Shown one piece after another: positions 1 through 9,726 of a stretch of DNA of 64,000 nucleotides (position 1 is the first letter of the stretch; each line of letters opens with the position of its first letter). The position numbers and the translations under genes are program-made. The stretch lies in assembly GCF_009363555.1 (NCBI RefSeq), contig NZ_CP045372.1, positions 682,001 through 746,000 on the forward strand, read 5' to 3'. This stretch comes from Sulfitobacter sp. THAF37. Lineage in GTDB: Bacteria; Pseudomonadota; Alphaproteobacteria; Rhodobacterales; Rhodobacteraceae. The notes under the pieces are model-generated. The model was not told where the DNA came from and did no database searches. It worked only from the letters and a program-made list of their open reading frames with translations.

Positions 1-115
1 TGAAGATGAAGTCGATGTGGATCTGGACGACGATATCCTGGACGACGACGACGACGATGATGATACCGTTCCGCTGGACGATCTCGCCGACGTGGCGTCG
101 AACGACGACGACTGA
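1..115 (+). CDS. FYDLN acid domain (TIGR02300-like) protein, C-terminal end only
   Basis: Only the last 37 codons are present; the reading frame enters at base 2 and stops with TGA at 113-115. The visible part is extremely acidic, with a run of eight aspartates followed by a short TVPLDDLAD segment and a terminal NDDD. This composition, together with the tRNA-Ala immediately downstream, matches the small alphaproteobacterial FYDLN acid domain family, whose function is unknown. The diagnostic N-terminal part lies outside the window, so the family name is an inference from the tail and the context. Confidence 0.6.
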   Translation, partial: EDEVDVDLDDDILDDDDDDDDTVPLDDLADVASNDDD

Positions 116-147
116 ACCGATTGCGGCGGCGGGAGTGGATTTTTCCC

Positions 148-176
148 TTGATCCCGCCTTCGCTTGCGCCTAATCA
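148..176 (+). promoter_or_regulatory. Possible promoter of tRNA-Ala
   Basis: TTGATC at 148-153 and TAATCA at 171-176 are separated by 17 bases and lie about 40 bases upstream of the tRNA. The -10 match to the sigma-70 consensus is poor, so this is only a candidate. Confidence 0.25.
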
Positions 177-217
177 CGCACCACCAAACGGTCCGCACCC
201 AAGACGCGGACCAGAAT

Positions 218-293
218 GGGGCATTAGCTCAGCTGGGAGAGCGCCTGCATGGCATGCAGGAGGTCAGCGGTTCGATCCCGCTATGCTCCACCA
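218..293 (+). tRNA. tRNA-Ala (anticodon GGC)
   Basis: The acceptor strand GGGGCAT (218-224) pairs with ATGCTCC (283-289), followed by discriminator A and an encoded CCA (291-293). The D-arm AGCTCAGCTGGGAGAGC and the T-arm around GGTTCGATCCC are canonical. The anticodon stem CCTGC/GCAGG encloses the loop ATGGCAT, giving anticodon GGC and so alanine. This is the lone GGC isoacceptor, not the TGC species found inside rRNA operons. Confidence 0.97.
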
Positions 294-1027
294 TTCACCT
301 TTTGGTCAGCACCACATAGTTCGGCCCTTTTCGTCAGAAGCGTTGCCTCTGACCGCGCGACCGACGCTGAATCGGCCATTCCCTGCGGCTGGCGCGAGCG
401 TCTGCAGTGCGGACTTAGCGGTCATGTCCGACATCCGAAACAGATCGCGCCCGAACCGAGGGGTGGGCGAGTAGCGCCCGCCCCGTGGGGGCGGTTCGGG
501 CGCTGCCAAAGCTTTGCTTTGGCGATAGGTCTTCGCTTTGAAAATAGAACATGCGCTCGCTGCCGACCTTCGCCGCACGCTGCCTGAACGGCAGCTTCGG
601 ACGCTGCCGATCGCCACCCGGCTCGTCAGAGGCAAACCTTTCTGACGAGAGGGGCAATCTCGGCGCGTAGCCGAGCTTCTGCATTCCTGCTTTCAAACGA
701 TTTTCCCCCCGCCTGAAAGGCAGGACTTTGTGACTCCTGCCACCTTTTGAACAGAAACACAAAGTACCGCTTTTTCTGTCAGAAGCAGTGACTCTGCCCT
801 GGCAGGCTGCCCGGTCGCGGCCCTTGCCGAGCATCGGCAGTGCTGATCAAACCGGCCATCTCCAACCTCCGAAACAGGTCGCGCCCGCCCCATGGGGCGG
901 ACAAGCGCAATCCGGCCCGTGGTTTGATCGACAGCATGTAGCATTCAAACCGGTCGGGGCTGCGGGAGGATCCGGTCAAACGGGCTGGACAACCGAATGG
1001 CCTTTGTAGGCCAAGAGAGTGCCAACC
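294..1027. repeat. Gene-free 0.7 kb region with two diverged repeat copies
   Basis: No credible coding sequence lies here. Two related segments occur about 440 bases apart. GTCAGAAGC...CTCTG at 333-351 recurs at 778-796 (16 of 19 bases). TCCGAAACAG(A/G)TCGCGCCCG at 434-453 recurs at 868-887 (19 of 20). Each second block is followed by a CG-rich hairpin-like segment. A further inverted copy of the CGTCAG motif sits near 618-645. The pattern looks like decayed copies of a short interspersed element; no transposase is visible. Confidence 0.5.
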
Positions 1028-2026
1028 CTATTCCTTGATGTGCCATGTGATGGCGGTGCGGTAGCCGAGCGATCCCAGCATGTCGATTTTCGACTGCCAG
1101 CGCGCGGGGCAGACGACCATGACCGCGTGATCCCCCCGCGCAGCGCGTGCCGCTTCGGCGGCAGTGATCAGGGCGCGCGCCCCTTCGTCCTGGACTTTCC
1201 TTGCGCCCGGATCTTCAATTGCATCGTGGAAAAAGTCGTCGATCACACCGACACCCGAGATATCGTGTGGCACGGGAAAATGCAGCGGCGTTGCGGGCTG
1301 CGAAATCGCGTAGCCCCGGATGCGACCATGATCTTCCGACACGAACATGTCGCGATCCTCAAGCGTCAGGCTGCGCCGCATCCAGGCCCCAAAGCGCGCA
1401 TCCGCCTGCGTGTGAGGCTCCCAGAACCTGTGATTCAACTGGTCGAGCACCCTGCGATGCACCGCGCTGGCAGTGACGATTCCCGGAACATCGGCCTCCA
1501 CCGCTGGCCGCACAGTGCCACTGACGGTGCTTGCCGACAGGCCGGACTTGACCAGATACGCCGTCAGAGGGGCATAACCCTGCGTGGCAAAGTCACCTTC
1601 CCAGTCACCACCGGAGATGCTGGATGCCAGCAGTATCACCGCCCCCGCCGTCTTGAGGTCGGCTTCGGCCGCCTCAAGCAGCGCCTGCCGCGTCCCGGCG
1701 GGGGCATCCGGGCAGACATGGCAGTCCTCCATCACCAATCCGGGCGGACCAAAGCGGCCGGCATAGATCGGCGGCACCGGCAGCAGGATGGAATGGGTCA
1801 CACCAACCGTCCTGCCCTTGTCCACAGCAATCAGCCATTGCTGTCGGACCGGCGGGTTCGTCGCCTCCATCGCAGCCTGGAGGCTTTCGCGAACACGCTC
1901 CAACGGGGAGGGCGACAGCCGCCACAGGCCTGGGTTGGCATCCTGCCGCGCCTTTGCGTCGGACAGCAGCAACACAGCAAGGTCATCAAGATCGGATGGC
2001 GCGGCGGGTCTGATTGAAACGGGCAT
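1028..2026 (-). CDS. Tandem GNAT-family N-acetyltransferase
   Basis: A protein of about 332 residues starting MPVSIRPAAPSDL. The ATG at 2026 is preferred because the upstream in-frame extension would run across the LysR start and looks non-coding. Two GNAT-like halves are seen: the first opens with SIRPAAPSDLDDL, the second near residue 170 with GTVRPAVEADVPGIV, a typical beginning of the GNAT fold. The substrate is unknown. It is divergent from a LysR gene 85 bases away, which often indicates that the regulator controls its neighbour; that link is inference. Confidence 0.85.
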   Translation of the reverse strand: MPVSIRPAAPSDLDDLAVLLLSDAKARQDANPGLWRLSPSPLERVRESLQAAMEATNPPVRQQWLIAVDKGRTVGVTHSILLPVPPIYAGRFGPPGLVMEDCHVCPDAPAGTRQALLEAAEADLKTAGAVILLASSISGGDWEGDFATQGYAPLTAYLVKSGLSASTVSGTVRPAVEADVPGIVTASAVHRRVLDQLNHRFWEPHTQADARFGAWMRRSLTLEDRDMFVSEDHGRIRGYAISQPATPLHFPVPHDISGVGVIDDFFHDAIEDPGARKVQDEGARALITAAEAARAARGDHAVMVVCPARWQSKIDMLGSLGYRTAITWHIKE

Positions 2027-2111
2027 GAGCAGTCTTTCACGTTCGGGATACGGAGCCACCCCAAGCTGCGCAGGAACAGGCCAGTTTGACAAAGCAGGAA
2101 TTCTGCTTGCG

Positions 2112-3092
2112 ATGTCAGAAAAACTGAAGCCTTCTTTGCACATGCATAATGTCAATCTGAATGCCCTGCGTGTCTTTGCCACCGCTGCCCGCGCTGGCAG
2201 CTTTCAGCGCGCGGCGGCAACGCTCAACATTTCCCACGGCGCGGTGTCCCAGCGGGTCAAGCAATTGGAGACCGACCTGGGCGTGACCCTGTTTCACCGC
2301 AAACCGCGGGGTGTCACACTGACCGACAAAGGTCGCACTTATTTCGAAACGGTCGACAAAGCACTGAACCAGGTGACGCAGGCGACCGCCGAGCTGCGAA
2401 AGCCGGATCGGCAGATCACCTTGCACATCGGACCGTCCTCGGCCCTGAAATGGCTGATGCCCCGGATGGAAGCGTTCAACGCAAAACATCCGGAAATTTC
2501 CCTGCGGACCGAGATTCATCAGGTCCCGCTTACCCGCGATCTGGGCGGGCAAGAGATCGCGCTCTGGCCCGCGCAAAGAGCGTTGCCCAATGCCGCGCAT
2601 CATCTGCGCTGCCTGAGCGAGTTGGAAATGGTCGCGGTGTGTAGTCCTGAGGTTCGCCGCAGGGTCCACCCTGCCGAACTGCATGCGATCCTGTCCTGCA
2701 CTCTGCTGCAGGATGACCACCGCCGCTGGGAACGTCTGATCGAAGAAAGCGGCCACGAAGGTCCGCACAATATCCTGAACTTCGGCAGTGCGGCGCTGGC
2801 GCTGGACGCTGCGATGCAGGGGCACGGCATTGCCATCGCCCCCTATCACATGACGGCGGCGGACCTCGCCGACGGAAAGCTTGTGTCGGTCTGGCACCCG
2901 GCAACCCCGTCGGGAGAGTTTCTTTACCTCGCCTGGTCCAGACGCCATGCCCGAGACCGACCGCTGCGCCGGACCGTGGAGTGGATCCTTGGCGAATTCG
3001 GTATTGAGCATGCGTCGGCACCGGACCAAAGCCGCCCGATTGCGCCCGCGCCCCCGTCAAATAAAGCCGAACCTGATCGGGGTCTCCGATGA
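2112..3092 (+). CDS. LysR-family transcriptional regulator (GcvA-like)
   Basis: About 326 residues from the ATG at 2112; an alternative ATG at 2142 (MHNVNLNALRVF) is also plausible. The N-terminal helix-turn-helix spans roughly residues 15-75, with the family pattern of ALRVFATAARAGSF, then AVSQRVKQLE and LGVTLFHRK. A LysR substrate-binding domain follows. The in-frame extension upstream to 1788 overlaps the divergent acetyltransferase and is rejected. The stop codon overlaps the start of mnmH (ATGA at 3089), so the two are probably co-transcribed. The effector is unknown. Confidence 0.9.
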   Translation: MSEKLKPSLHMHNVNLNALRVFATAARAGSFQRAAATLNISHGAVSQRVKQLETDLGVTLFHRKPRGVTLTDKGRTYFETVDKALNQVTQATAELRKPDRQITLHIGPSSALKWLMPRMEAFNAKHPEISLRTEIHQVPLTRDLGGQEIALWPAQRALPNAAHHLRCLSELEMVAVCSPEVRRRVHPAELHAILSCTLLQDDHRRWERLIEESGHEGPHNILNFGSAALALDAAMQGHGIAIAPYHMTAADLADGKLVSVWHPATPSGEFLYLAWSRRHARDRPLRRTVEWILGEFGIEHASAPDQSRPIAPAPPSNKAEPDRGLR

Positions 3093-4135
3093 AACAGCTC
3101 GCCCTTAGCTCACTTGCCGATCTGGCCGACTTGAACGTCGACACGATCATCGACGTCCGGTCGCCCGGCGAATTTGCAGAGGATCACCTGCCCGGTGCCA
3201 TCAACCTGCCTGTTCTCGATAACACTGAGCGTGCCGAGGTCGGCACGATGTACAAACGCGCCTCGCCCTTCTCCGCCCGCAAGGTCGGCGGCGCGCTGGT
3301 TGCGCGCAACACCGCCGCGCATCTGACCGGACCGCTGGCGGAAAAGGAAGGCAACTGGCAACCGCTGGTCTACTGCTGGCGTGGCGGTCAGAGGTCCGGT
3401 GCCTTTGCCACGATTCTCGATCAGGTCGGCTGGCGGGTCCAGTTGCTGCAAGGTGGCTATCGCAGCTATCGGCGGCTTGTGGTTCAGACGCTCTACGATG
3501 CGCCGTTGCCACACCGGCTGGTGCTTCTTGCGGGCGGCACCGGCACCGCAAAGACGGAAATGCTGCGCCACCTGCAGGACGCGGGTGCGCAGGTGCTGGA
3601 CCTCGAAGGGCTCGCGCAGCACCGCGGTTCGCTTTTCGGCGGGACCGGCACCGGTCAACCGGCGCAAAAACTGTTCGAAAGCCGCGTTGCCGCAGAGATG
3701 GGGTGTCTTGACCCGGAACGCCTGACCTGGGTGGAGGCCGAAAGCAGCAAGATCGGCGACCGGATCGTGCCGCCTGCCCTTTGGTCCGCCATGCTGGACG
3801 CGCCACGGGTCGAGATTGACGCCCCGCTGGCAGCGCGCGCCGCCTACCTCTGTGACGCCTATGCGGACCTGACCGAAGACCCGGCGCGCCTGCAAAACCA
3901 GATCGACCAGCTGCGCCCCTATCACGCGGGAACGCAGATCGAAGTCTGGAAAACCCAGGCCGAGGCAGGCGATTTCACGGCGCTCGCGGCGGGCCTGGTG
4001 GAGGCGCATTACGATCCGCGCTATCGGAAGGGCAGCCTGAGCGCCGCGACGCCACGACAGCGCCTTGCACTGGACGATCTTTCTCCCGCAACGCTGCGCG
4101 CCGCTGCCGCCCGTCTGGTCCGAGACATCACCTGA
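3089..4135 (+). CDS. mnmH: tRNA 2-selenouridine synthase MnmH/SelU (YbbB)
   Basis: Replaces sulfur by selenium in 2-thiouridine at position 34 of tRNAs for Lys, Glu and Gln, using selenophosphate and a geranylated intermediate. The 348 residues hold an N-terminal rhodanese domain (about 10-130) with the catalytic cysteine in the motif YCWRGGQRSGA (Cys96). A P-loop domain follows, with GGTGTAKTE near residue 150. Length and order are those of the family. The start overlaps the LysR stop. Its 3' end overlaps the convergent selD gene by 8 bases, and SelD makes its selenium donor. Confidence 0.95.
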   Translation: MKQLALSSLADLADLNVDTIIDVRSPGEFAEDHLPGAINLPVLDNTERAEVGTMYKRASPFSARKVGGALVARNTAAHLTGPLAEKEGNWQPLVYCWRGGQRSGAFATILDQVGWRVQLLQGGYRSYRRLVVQTLYDAPLPHRLVLLAGGTGTAKTEMLRHLQDAGAQVLDLEGLAQHRGSLFGGTGTGQPAQKLFESRVAAEMGCLDPERLTWVEAESSKIGDRIVPPALWSAMLDAPRVEIDAPLAARAAYLCDAYADLTEDPARLQNQIDQLRPYHAGTQIEVWKTQAEAGDFTALAAGLVEAHYDPRYRKGSLSAATPRQRLALDDLSPATLRAAAARLVRDIT

Positions 4136-6293
4136 CCCGCAAAACGCCCCCGCCGGATGACAATCGACCGATCATGTGCCCCTTGCACCCTTCGGCGGCA
4201 AGGGCAGATAGCGTGCTTTCCACCGCATCGGCAGGCACCGCGGCGAGCAGCCCCCCGGCGGTCTGCGGATCGAAAAGGAGCGGGTCGGCATCCCCTTCAA
4301 CCGGCGCATTGGCCCGGTTTGCCGCCATCAGAGAAGAGGCAAAACCCGCATCGGACAACGCCCGCGCCCCAGCATAAAGAGGGATCGCATCCCCGCAGAT
4401 CTCCGCGTCCAGCCCAGAGGCACGCGCCATTGCCGTCAGATGCCCCGCCAAGCCGAACCCGGTCACGTCTGTCATCGCGTGGGCGACGTCTGCCAGCACA
4501 GCAGCTTCCCGATGCTGGGCACGGGCCATGGTGTTCAAGGCAGCGGTCAGGTCACGTCCATCGGCCTGCCCTACCATATCTGCCGCCAGCAAGACCCCCG
4601 ATCCGAGCGGCCGCGTCAGGATCAGCGCATCCCCGGGCCGGGCGCCCGACTGGGTCAACGGCATGCCCGCGCGCAGCCCGGTGACGGTGAACCCCAGCGT
4701 AAGCTCCGCCCCCATGGTGGTATGCCCGCCCACCAGTTGCGCACCGACCTCTGCCATCACTTCCTGCGTCGCGCGGGTGATCTCCTGCAGGGTGCGGGCC
4801 TGCAGATCTGCGGACATCTGCGGCAGGATGATTGTGGACAACACCACCTGGGGCACAGCCCCCATAGCCCAGACATCGCCCAGCGCATGCACCGCCGCGA
4901 TGCGCGCCATTAGGAAAGGATCCTCGATAAAGCCCCTCAGATGGTCGGTGCTGACCACCTGAAATCCGCCATCCGGCCGCCGCAGGATAGCGGCATCGTC
5001 GCCAGCACCCGCCACCACATCGTCGCGCACCGGCCCCAAGCCCGACAGCGCGCCCTGCAGCACATTGCCATCCACCTTGGCACCGCACCCGCCGCAAAGC
5101 GGCTTTGCCGCCAGCGCCTCGGCAACCCCCTGGGCAAGGGGGCCGGTCACATCGGGTGGTGCCATCGGCGGCAGGTCCGCCAGCTTGTCCATGAACGTGC
5201 GGTCGATCCGATCTTTCCAGCGCCACAGCAACGGCCCTGAAGCCGCCAGGCCGAATTTCTCTGCCAACGCCGCGCGCTCTCCGAGCGAGATCAGCTTGAG
5301 ATAATTCCTCTGCGGTCGAAACACCCGCCGCCGCCCCTCGCCCAGCGCCACGCGCAGGTTGTGCTGCAACACCGGCGCCGCCCGCACCGCAAAGACCCCG
5401 GCCTTGGGGCGGGGCGCATGGGTCAATTCGGCGCAATCGCCCACTGCGAAAAGCCTGTCGTCCCCCAGCACGCCAAGATCCGGCCCGACCTTGATGAAGC
5501 CGTTGTGCAGTGGCAGGTCGGTCCTGCCGATCCAGGGGTGCGGCGTGGCCCCCGCCGCCCCGACACAAAGACCTGCGGCAATCTCCACGCCCCGCGCCAG
5601 GACAACGCGATCCGCCGCGATCCGCGCCACCTCTGCCCCCGTTTCCAGGCTCACGCCCAGCTCTTTCATTGCCATCCGCAACCGTTTCCGGGCGGCTGGG
5701 CCAACGCCCGAAATATTCGGGCCCGCCTCGATCACCGTAACTCGCGGGTTGACCCCGGCCTGCCGCAGCGCATGCGCCATGGCCATGGACAATTCGCACC
5801 CCGCGACGCCGCCGCCGATCACCGCCACGTCGGGGGCGACGGCCCCCTCCTTGACGCGCGCCAGGAACGCGCGCCATCGCGCCGCGTAGATATCCAGAGG
5901 TTTGGCACCGACCGCATGCTCGGCAAAGCCGGGCAGGTCCATTTCGGCCTTGATGCCCACGTCGATGCTGCTCACATCGTACCCGACCGGCCCCCGGCCT
6001 GCGACATGCACCTGCCGCGCCGCGCGGTCGATTGCGTCGACCCGGCCCAGGATCAACCGCGCGCCTGCATGGCGGCACAACTTGGCCAGGTCGATCTCCA
6101 GATCGTCCCGTTCGTAGTGTCCGGCCACATGGCCCGGGAGCATCCCGGTGTAAGGTGCGGTGGGACCAGGGTTGACCACCGTGACCCGCACCCCCGGCAA
6201 GGGCGCCATCCCCCAGGACCGCAACACAAGCGCATGGGCATGCCCGCCCCCCACCAGGACCAGGTCGCGCGTCAGCGGCACCTGCCTCAACAC
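4128..6293 (-). CDS. selD: Selenide, water dikinase SelD fused to an N-terminal FAD/NAD(P) oxidoreductase module
   Basis: SelD makes selenophosphate from selenide and ATP. The 721 residues split into two parts. The N-terminal ~390 residues are a pyridine-nucleotide-disulfide oxidoreductase (NDH-2-like) module with the FAD motif VLVGGGHAHA near residue 11 and an NAD-binding GGGVAGCELSMAMA further on. From about residue 398 comes SelD, with LCGGCGAK (catalytic Cys about 403 and the following Lys) and the ATP-site motifs GAGDDAAIL and VGGHTTMGAE. The catalytic position is cysteine, not selenocysteine. Such fusions are known in other bacteria. The FAD module may supply or reduce the selenium substrate, but this is inference. 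It lies convergent with mnmH. Confidence 0.95.
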   Translation of the reverse strand: MLRQVPLTRDLVLVGGGHAHALVLRSWGMAPLPGVRVTVVNPGPTAPYTGMLPGHVAGHYERDDLEIDLAKLCRHAGARLILGRVDAIDRAARQVHVAGRGPVGYDVSSIDVGIKAEMDLPGFAEHAVGAKPLDIYAARWRAFLARVKEGAVAPDVAVIGGGVAGCELSMAMAHALRQAGVNPRVTVIEAGPNISGVGPAARKRLRMAMKELGVSLETGAEVARIAADRVVLARGVEIAAGLCVGAAGATPHPWIGRTDLPLHNGFIKVGPDLGVLGDDRLFAVGDCAELTHAPRPKAGVFAVRAAPVLQHNLRVALGEGRRRVFRPQRNYLKLISLGERAALAEKFGLAASGPLLWRWKDRIDRTFMDKLADLPPMAPPDVTGPLAQGVAEALAAKPLCGGCGAKVDGNVLQGALSGLGPVRDDVVAGAGDDAAILRRPDGGFQVVSTDHLRGFIEDPFLMARIAAVHALGDVWAMGAVPQVVLSTIILPQMSADLQARTLQEITRATQEVMAEVGAQLVGGHTTMGAELTLGFTVTGLRAGMPLTQSGARPGDALILTRPLGSGVLLAADMVGQADGRDLTAALNTMARAQHREAAVLADVAHAMTDVTGFGLAGHLTAMARASGLDAEICGDAIPLYAGARALSDAGFASSLMAANRANAPVEGDADPLLFDPQTAGGLLAAVPADAVESTLSALAAEGCKGHMIGRLSSGGGVLRVR

Positions 6294-6414
6294 CTGTACC
6301 AGCTTTCTTCTTGGGTCATAGATATTCCCGGGCGGTCTGAGGGGCAGCGCCCCTTAGAAATGGCGCGAATGCGGCGCGGCCACTCCTGTTCCTAGCAGTG
6401 CAACCCGCCCTTCG

Positions 6415-9400
6415 CTAATGAAAATCCCGCGATTTGGGGATCACCCGCACATCTCGCGGATGCCGCCGCCCGCCGACCTGACCGGGGATCGGATGCGTCA
6501 CCTCGTCCCCGCGGGCAAAGGAAGGCGGCACCTTTTCCGCCGCCAACCCATCCAACCGCGCGGTGCGGTCTTCCAGCCGGTCCGCCACAATGTGGATCAC
6601 CCGACCGTCCGTCTGAACCCGGCCATGCACCATCATCAGCCGCGCCGACATGATCACCGGGCGGAATGCCTCGAACAACTTGGGCCAGATCACCAGGTTG
6701 GCCACCCCCGCCTCGTCTTCCAACGTGATAAAGCAGACCCCCTTGGCGCTGCCCGGCTTCTGCCGCACCAGCACCAGCCCCGCCAGCGAAACCCTTTGCC
6801 CGTGCCGCATGGACGGCAATTGATCGGTGCAGGAGAACCCCTGCCGCCGCAGACTGCCCCGGAAAAAGGACATCGGATGCGCCTTCAGCGACAGCCGCAG
6901 CGTCTGGTAGTCGGCCACCACATGCTCAGCCCGAGGCATCGCCGGAAGGTTCACCACCGGCTCCGCCCCCTCGTCCCCCGCCGCCGCATGGGCAAAGATC
7001 GGCAAATCGGGCGCATCCTTCAGCCCTTGGGCCTGCCAGAGCGCCTGCCGCCGGTCCATCCCCATGGAACGCATGGCATCAGCCGCCGCAAGCCTGCGCA
7101 CGGCACCCCGATCCAGCATCGCCTGTTCCTTCAGTTGTTCGACATCGGCAAAAGGCGCATCCCGCGCCGCCGCGATCCGCAGGCCCGCCTCCTCGCGCAT
7201 CCCGTCGACCTGGCGAAACCCCAGCCGCAAGGCGAAACCGCCCCCGCAGGGCTCCAGCGTGCAGTCCCATTCGGAGTAGTTCACATCCACCCCCCGCACC
7301 TCGACGCCATGCTCGCGCGCATCCCGCACGATCTGCGCGGGCGCATAAAACCCCATCGGCTGCGCATTCAAAAGCGCGCAGGCAAAAGCCGCCGGATAAT
7401 GGCATTTCATCCAGGACGACACATAGACCAGCTTGGCGAAACTGGCCGCGTGGCTCTCGGGGAAACCGTAATCGCCGAATCCCTTGATCTGGTCGAAACA
7501 CCGCCGCGCAAAGTCTTCGTCATAGCCGCGCCCGACCATCCGGCTGACCATCTTGGCCTGCAGGGTTTCGATGGTGCCGCGCGACCGGAATGTCGCCATC
7601 GCCTTGCGCAACTCGTTCGCCTCTTTCGCCGTGAACTGCGCCGCATCAATGGCGATCTTCATCGCCTGCTCCTGAAAGATCGGCACCCCCAGCGTACGCC
7701 CGAGGATCTTGAGAAGCTCATCCTGCGGATATTGCGGCCCTGGTGCCGGATAGCTGACCCCTTCGATCCCCTGCCGCCGCCGCAGAAAAGGATGCACCAT
7801 ATCGCCCTGGATCGGTCCCGGTCGCACGATCGCCACTTCGATCACCAGATCATAGAACGTGCGCGGGCGAAGCTTGGGCAGCATCGCCATCTGCGCCCGG
7901 CTCTCCACCTGAAACACACCAAGGCTGTCCCCCGCGCAGAGCATGTCATAGGTTGCCGGGTCCTCTGACGGGATGCTGGCCAGATCGTGATCGACCCCGT
8001 AATGCGCACGCAACAGGTCAAAGCATTTGGCAATGCAGGTCAGCATCCCCAGCGCCAGAATATCGACCTTGAAAATCCCCAGCGCGTCGATGTCGTCCTT
8101 GTCCCACTCGATAAAGGACCGGTCCGGCATCGCACCATTGCCGATCGGCACCATCTCGGTCAGGGGCCGCTCTGTCAGGATGAAGCCGCCCACATGCTGG
8201 CTCAGATGTCGTGGCATGCCGGTCATCTCTCGCGCCAGGGCGATCACCCTGCGCAGATAGGGGTCCGACAGGTCCAGCCCCGCCTCCTTGACCCGGCCTT
8301 CGGCCATCTCGGCCTCGAAACTGCCCCAGACAGTACCCGCCAACCGTGCCGTCACGTCCTCGCTCAGCCCCATCGCCTTGCCGACCTCGCGGATGGCCGA
8401 GCGGGGGCGGTAGTGGATGACGGTTGCACAAAGCCCGGCCCGGTCGCGCCCGTACTTGGCATACATGTACTGGATCACCTCCTCGCGCCGCTCGTGTTCG
8501 AAATCCACGTCGATGTCGGGCGGCTCGTCACGCTCTTCGCTCAGGAAACGCTCGAACAGCACGTCATGCTCCTCGGGGTCCACTGCCGTGATCCCCAGAC
8601 AGAAGCACACCGCCGAATTCGCCGCCGACCCGCGCCCCTGGCACAGGATCGGCGGCTGTGCCTCCTCGCGGGCAAAACGAACGATGTCGTTGATGGTCAG
8701 GAAATAACGGGCGATCTTCTTGGACCGGATCAGCGCGAACTCCTTCTCGATCACCGCCCGGATGCGCGGCGACACCCCATCGGGATAGCGCCGCGCGGCC
8801 CCTTCCCAGGTCAGCTTTTCCAGCGCCTCCTGCGCGGTCATCCCCGGCACCTCGATCTCGTGGGGATATTCATACTTCAGGTCATCCAGCGAAAAGCTGC
8901 AGGCATCCGCCACCGCCCGCGTGGCGCGGATCGCCTCGGGCCAGGCCGCGAAGAGACGGCACATCTCTCCCGGCGATTTCAGGTGCCGCTCCGCATTGGG
9001 TTCCAGCGCGAACCCGGCGTTGTCGATGGTGGTACCCTCGCGGATGCAGGTCATCACATCCTGAAGAGGCCGCCGCTGCGGCGCATGATAAAGCACGTCG
9101 TTGGTCGCCAGAAGCCCCAGCCCGTGCGCCCGCGCGATGTCATCCAGCCGCCCGATGCGCGCCACATCGTCACCACGATAAAGATAGGCCGCCCCCACGT
9201 ACCGCATGCCCGGCAGCGCCCGCACCAGCCGCACCAGCCCCGCCTCGAAAAGCTCCAGCCGTTCGGGCGGCATCACGATCAACTCCAGCCCTTCGGCATG
9301 GGCGGCCAGCATCTCCAGCGTCAGGTGGGTCTCACCCTTTTGCTGCCAGCCGCCCGCCACATCCGCCATCTTGCCCTTGCTCAACAGGGTGGAAAGCCGG

Positions 9401-9726
9401 GCATAAGCCGCACGGTCGCGCGGATAGGCCAGCAGATGGGTGCCGCACATCAGCACCAGCCGTGCTCCGATCAGCGGACGTATCATGGCCTTCTTCGCTT
9501 CGGTATGGACCCGGACAACTCCGGCCAGCGTGTTGTGGTCGGCCACGCCCATCGCATCATAGCCCAGCAGATTGGCTGTCGCGGTCAGATCCACCGCATC
9601 CGACGCCGCCCGCAAAAAGGAAAAGCAGCTCGCCAGCCCCAGCTCCACGAAAGGTGCGGGATCATGCCGGCGGAATGGCTCCTCCGTCTCCAGCGTGCGC
9701 CGCTTGTGCCCGTCCTGCTGTGGCAT
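6415..9726 (-). CDS. dnaE2: Error-prone DNA polymerase DnaE2 (ImuC)
   Basis: A second C-family alpha subunit, used for damage-induced mutagenesis. It has 1103 residues, the family length. An N-terminal PHP domain starts at about residue 25 with ELGLASCFSFLRAAS and ADHNTL. The polymerase core carries the catalytic aspartates in PDIDVDF and the neighbouring RAGLCATVIHYRPRSA segment. A C-terminal OB-fold region includes RVSLAGLVLVRQKPGSAKG. It is the last gene of an imuA-imuB-dnaE2 operon, 155 bases after imuB, so expression probably follows the LexA box upstream of imuA. Confidence 0.97.
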   Translation of the reverse strand: MPQQDGHKRRTLETEEPFRRHDPAPFVELGLASCFSFLRAASDAVDLTATANLLGYDAMGVADHNTLAGVVRVHTEAKKAMIRPLIGARLVLMCGTHLLAYPRDRAAYARLSTLLSKGKMADVAGGWQQKGETHLTLEMLAAHAEGLELIVMPPERLELFEAGLVRLVRALPGMRYVGAAYLYRGDDVARIGRLDDIARAHGLGLLATNDVLYHAPQRRPLQDVMTCIREGTTIDNAGFALEPNAERHLKSPGEMCRLFAAWPEAIRATRAVADACSFSLDDLKYEYPHEIEVPGMTAQEALEKLTWEGAARRYPDGVSPRIRAVIEKEFALIRSKKIARYFLTINDIVRFAREEAQPPILCQGRGSAANSAVCFCLGITAVDPEEHDVLFERFLSEERDEPPDIDVDFEHERREEVIQYMYAKYGRDRAGLCATVIHYRPRSAIREVGKAMGLSEDVTARLAGTVWGSFEAEMAEGRVKEAGLDLSDPYLRRVIALAREMTGMPRHLSQHVGGFILTERPLTEMVPIGNGAMPDRSFIEWDKDDIDALGIFKVDILALGMLTCIAKCFDLLRAHYGVDHDLASIPSEDPATYDMLCAGDSLGVFQVESRAQMAMLPKLRPRTFYDLVIEVAIVRPGPIQGDMVHPFLRRRQGIEGVSYPAPGPQYPQDELLKILGRTLGVPIFQEQAMKIAIDAAQFTAKEANELRKAMATFRSRGTIETLQAKMVSRMVGRGYDEDFARRCFDQIKGFGDYGFPESHAASFAKLVYVSSWMKCHYPAAFACALLNAQPMGFYAPAQIVRDAREHGVEVRGVDVNYSEWDCTLEPCGGGFALRLGFRQVDGMREEAGLRIAAARDAPFADVEQLKEQAMLDRGAVRRLAAADAMRSMGMDRRQALWQAQGLKDAPDLPIFAHAAAGDEGAEPVVNLPAMPRAEHVVADYQTLRLSLKAHPMSFFRGSLRRQGFSCTDQLPSMRHGQRVSLAGLVLVRQKPGSAKGVCFITLEDEAGVANLVIWPKLFEAFRPVIMSARLMMVHGRVQTDGRVIHIVADRLEDRTARLDGLAAEKVPPSFARGDEVTHPIPGQVGGRRHPRDVRVIPKSRDFH

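Noticed and set aside
1019..2017. A 332-codon plus-strand frame opposite the tandem GNAT gene
   Set aside because: Composition is Arg/His/Pro-rich with no recognisable domain. The opposite strand encodes a clear GNAT protein.
5076..5096. Possible selenocysteine position in SelD
   Set aside because: The catalytic codon is TGC (cysteine) and the frame contains no in-frame TGA.
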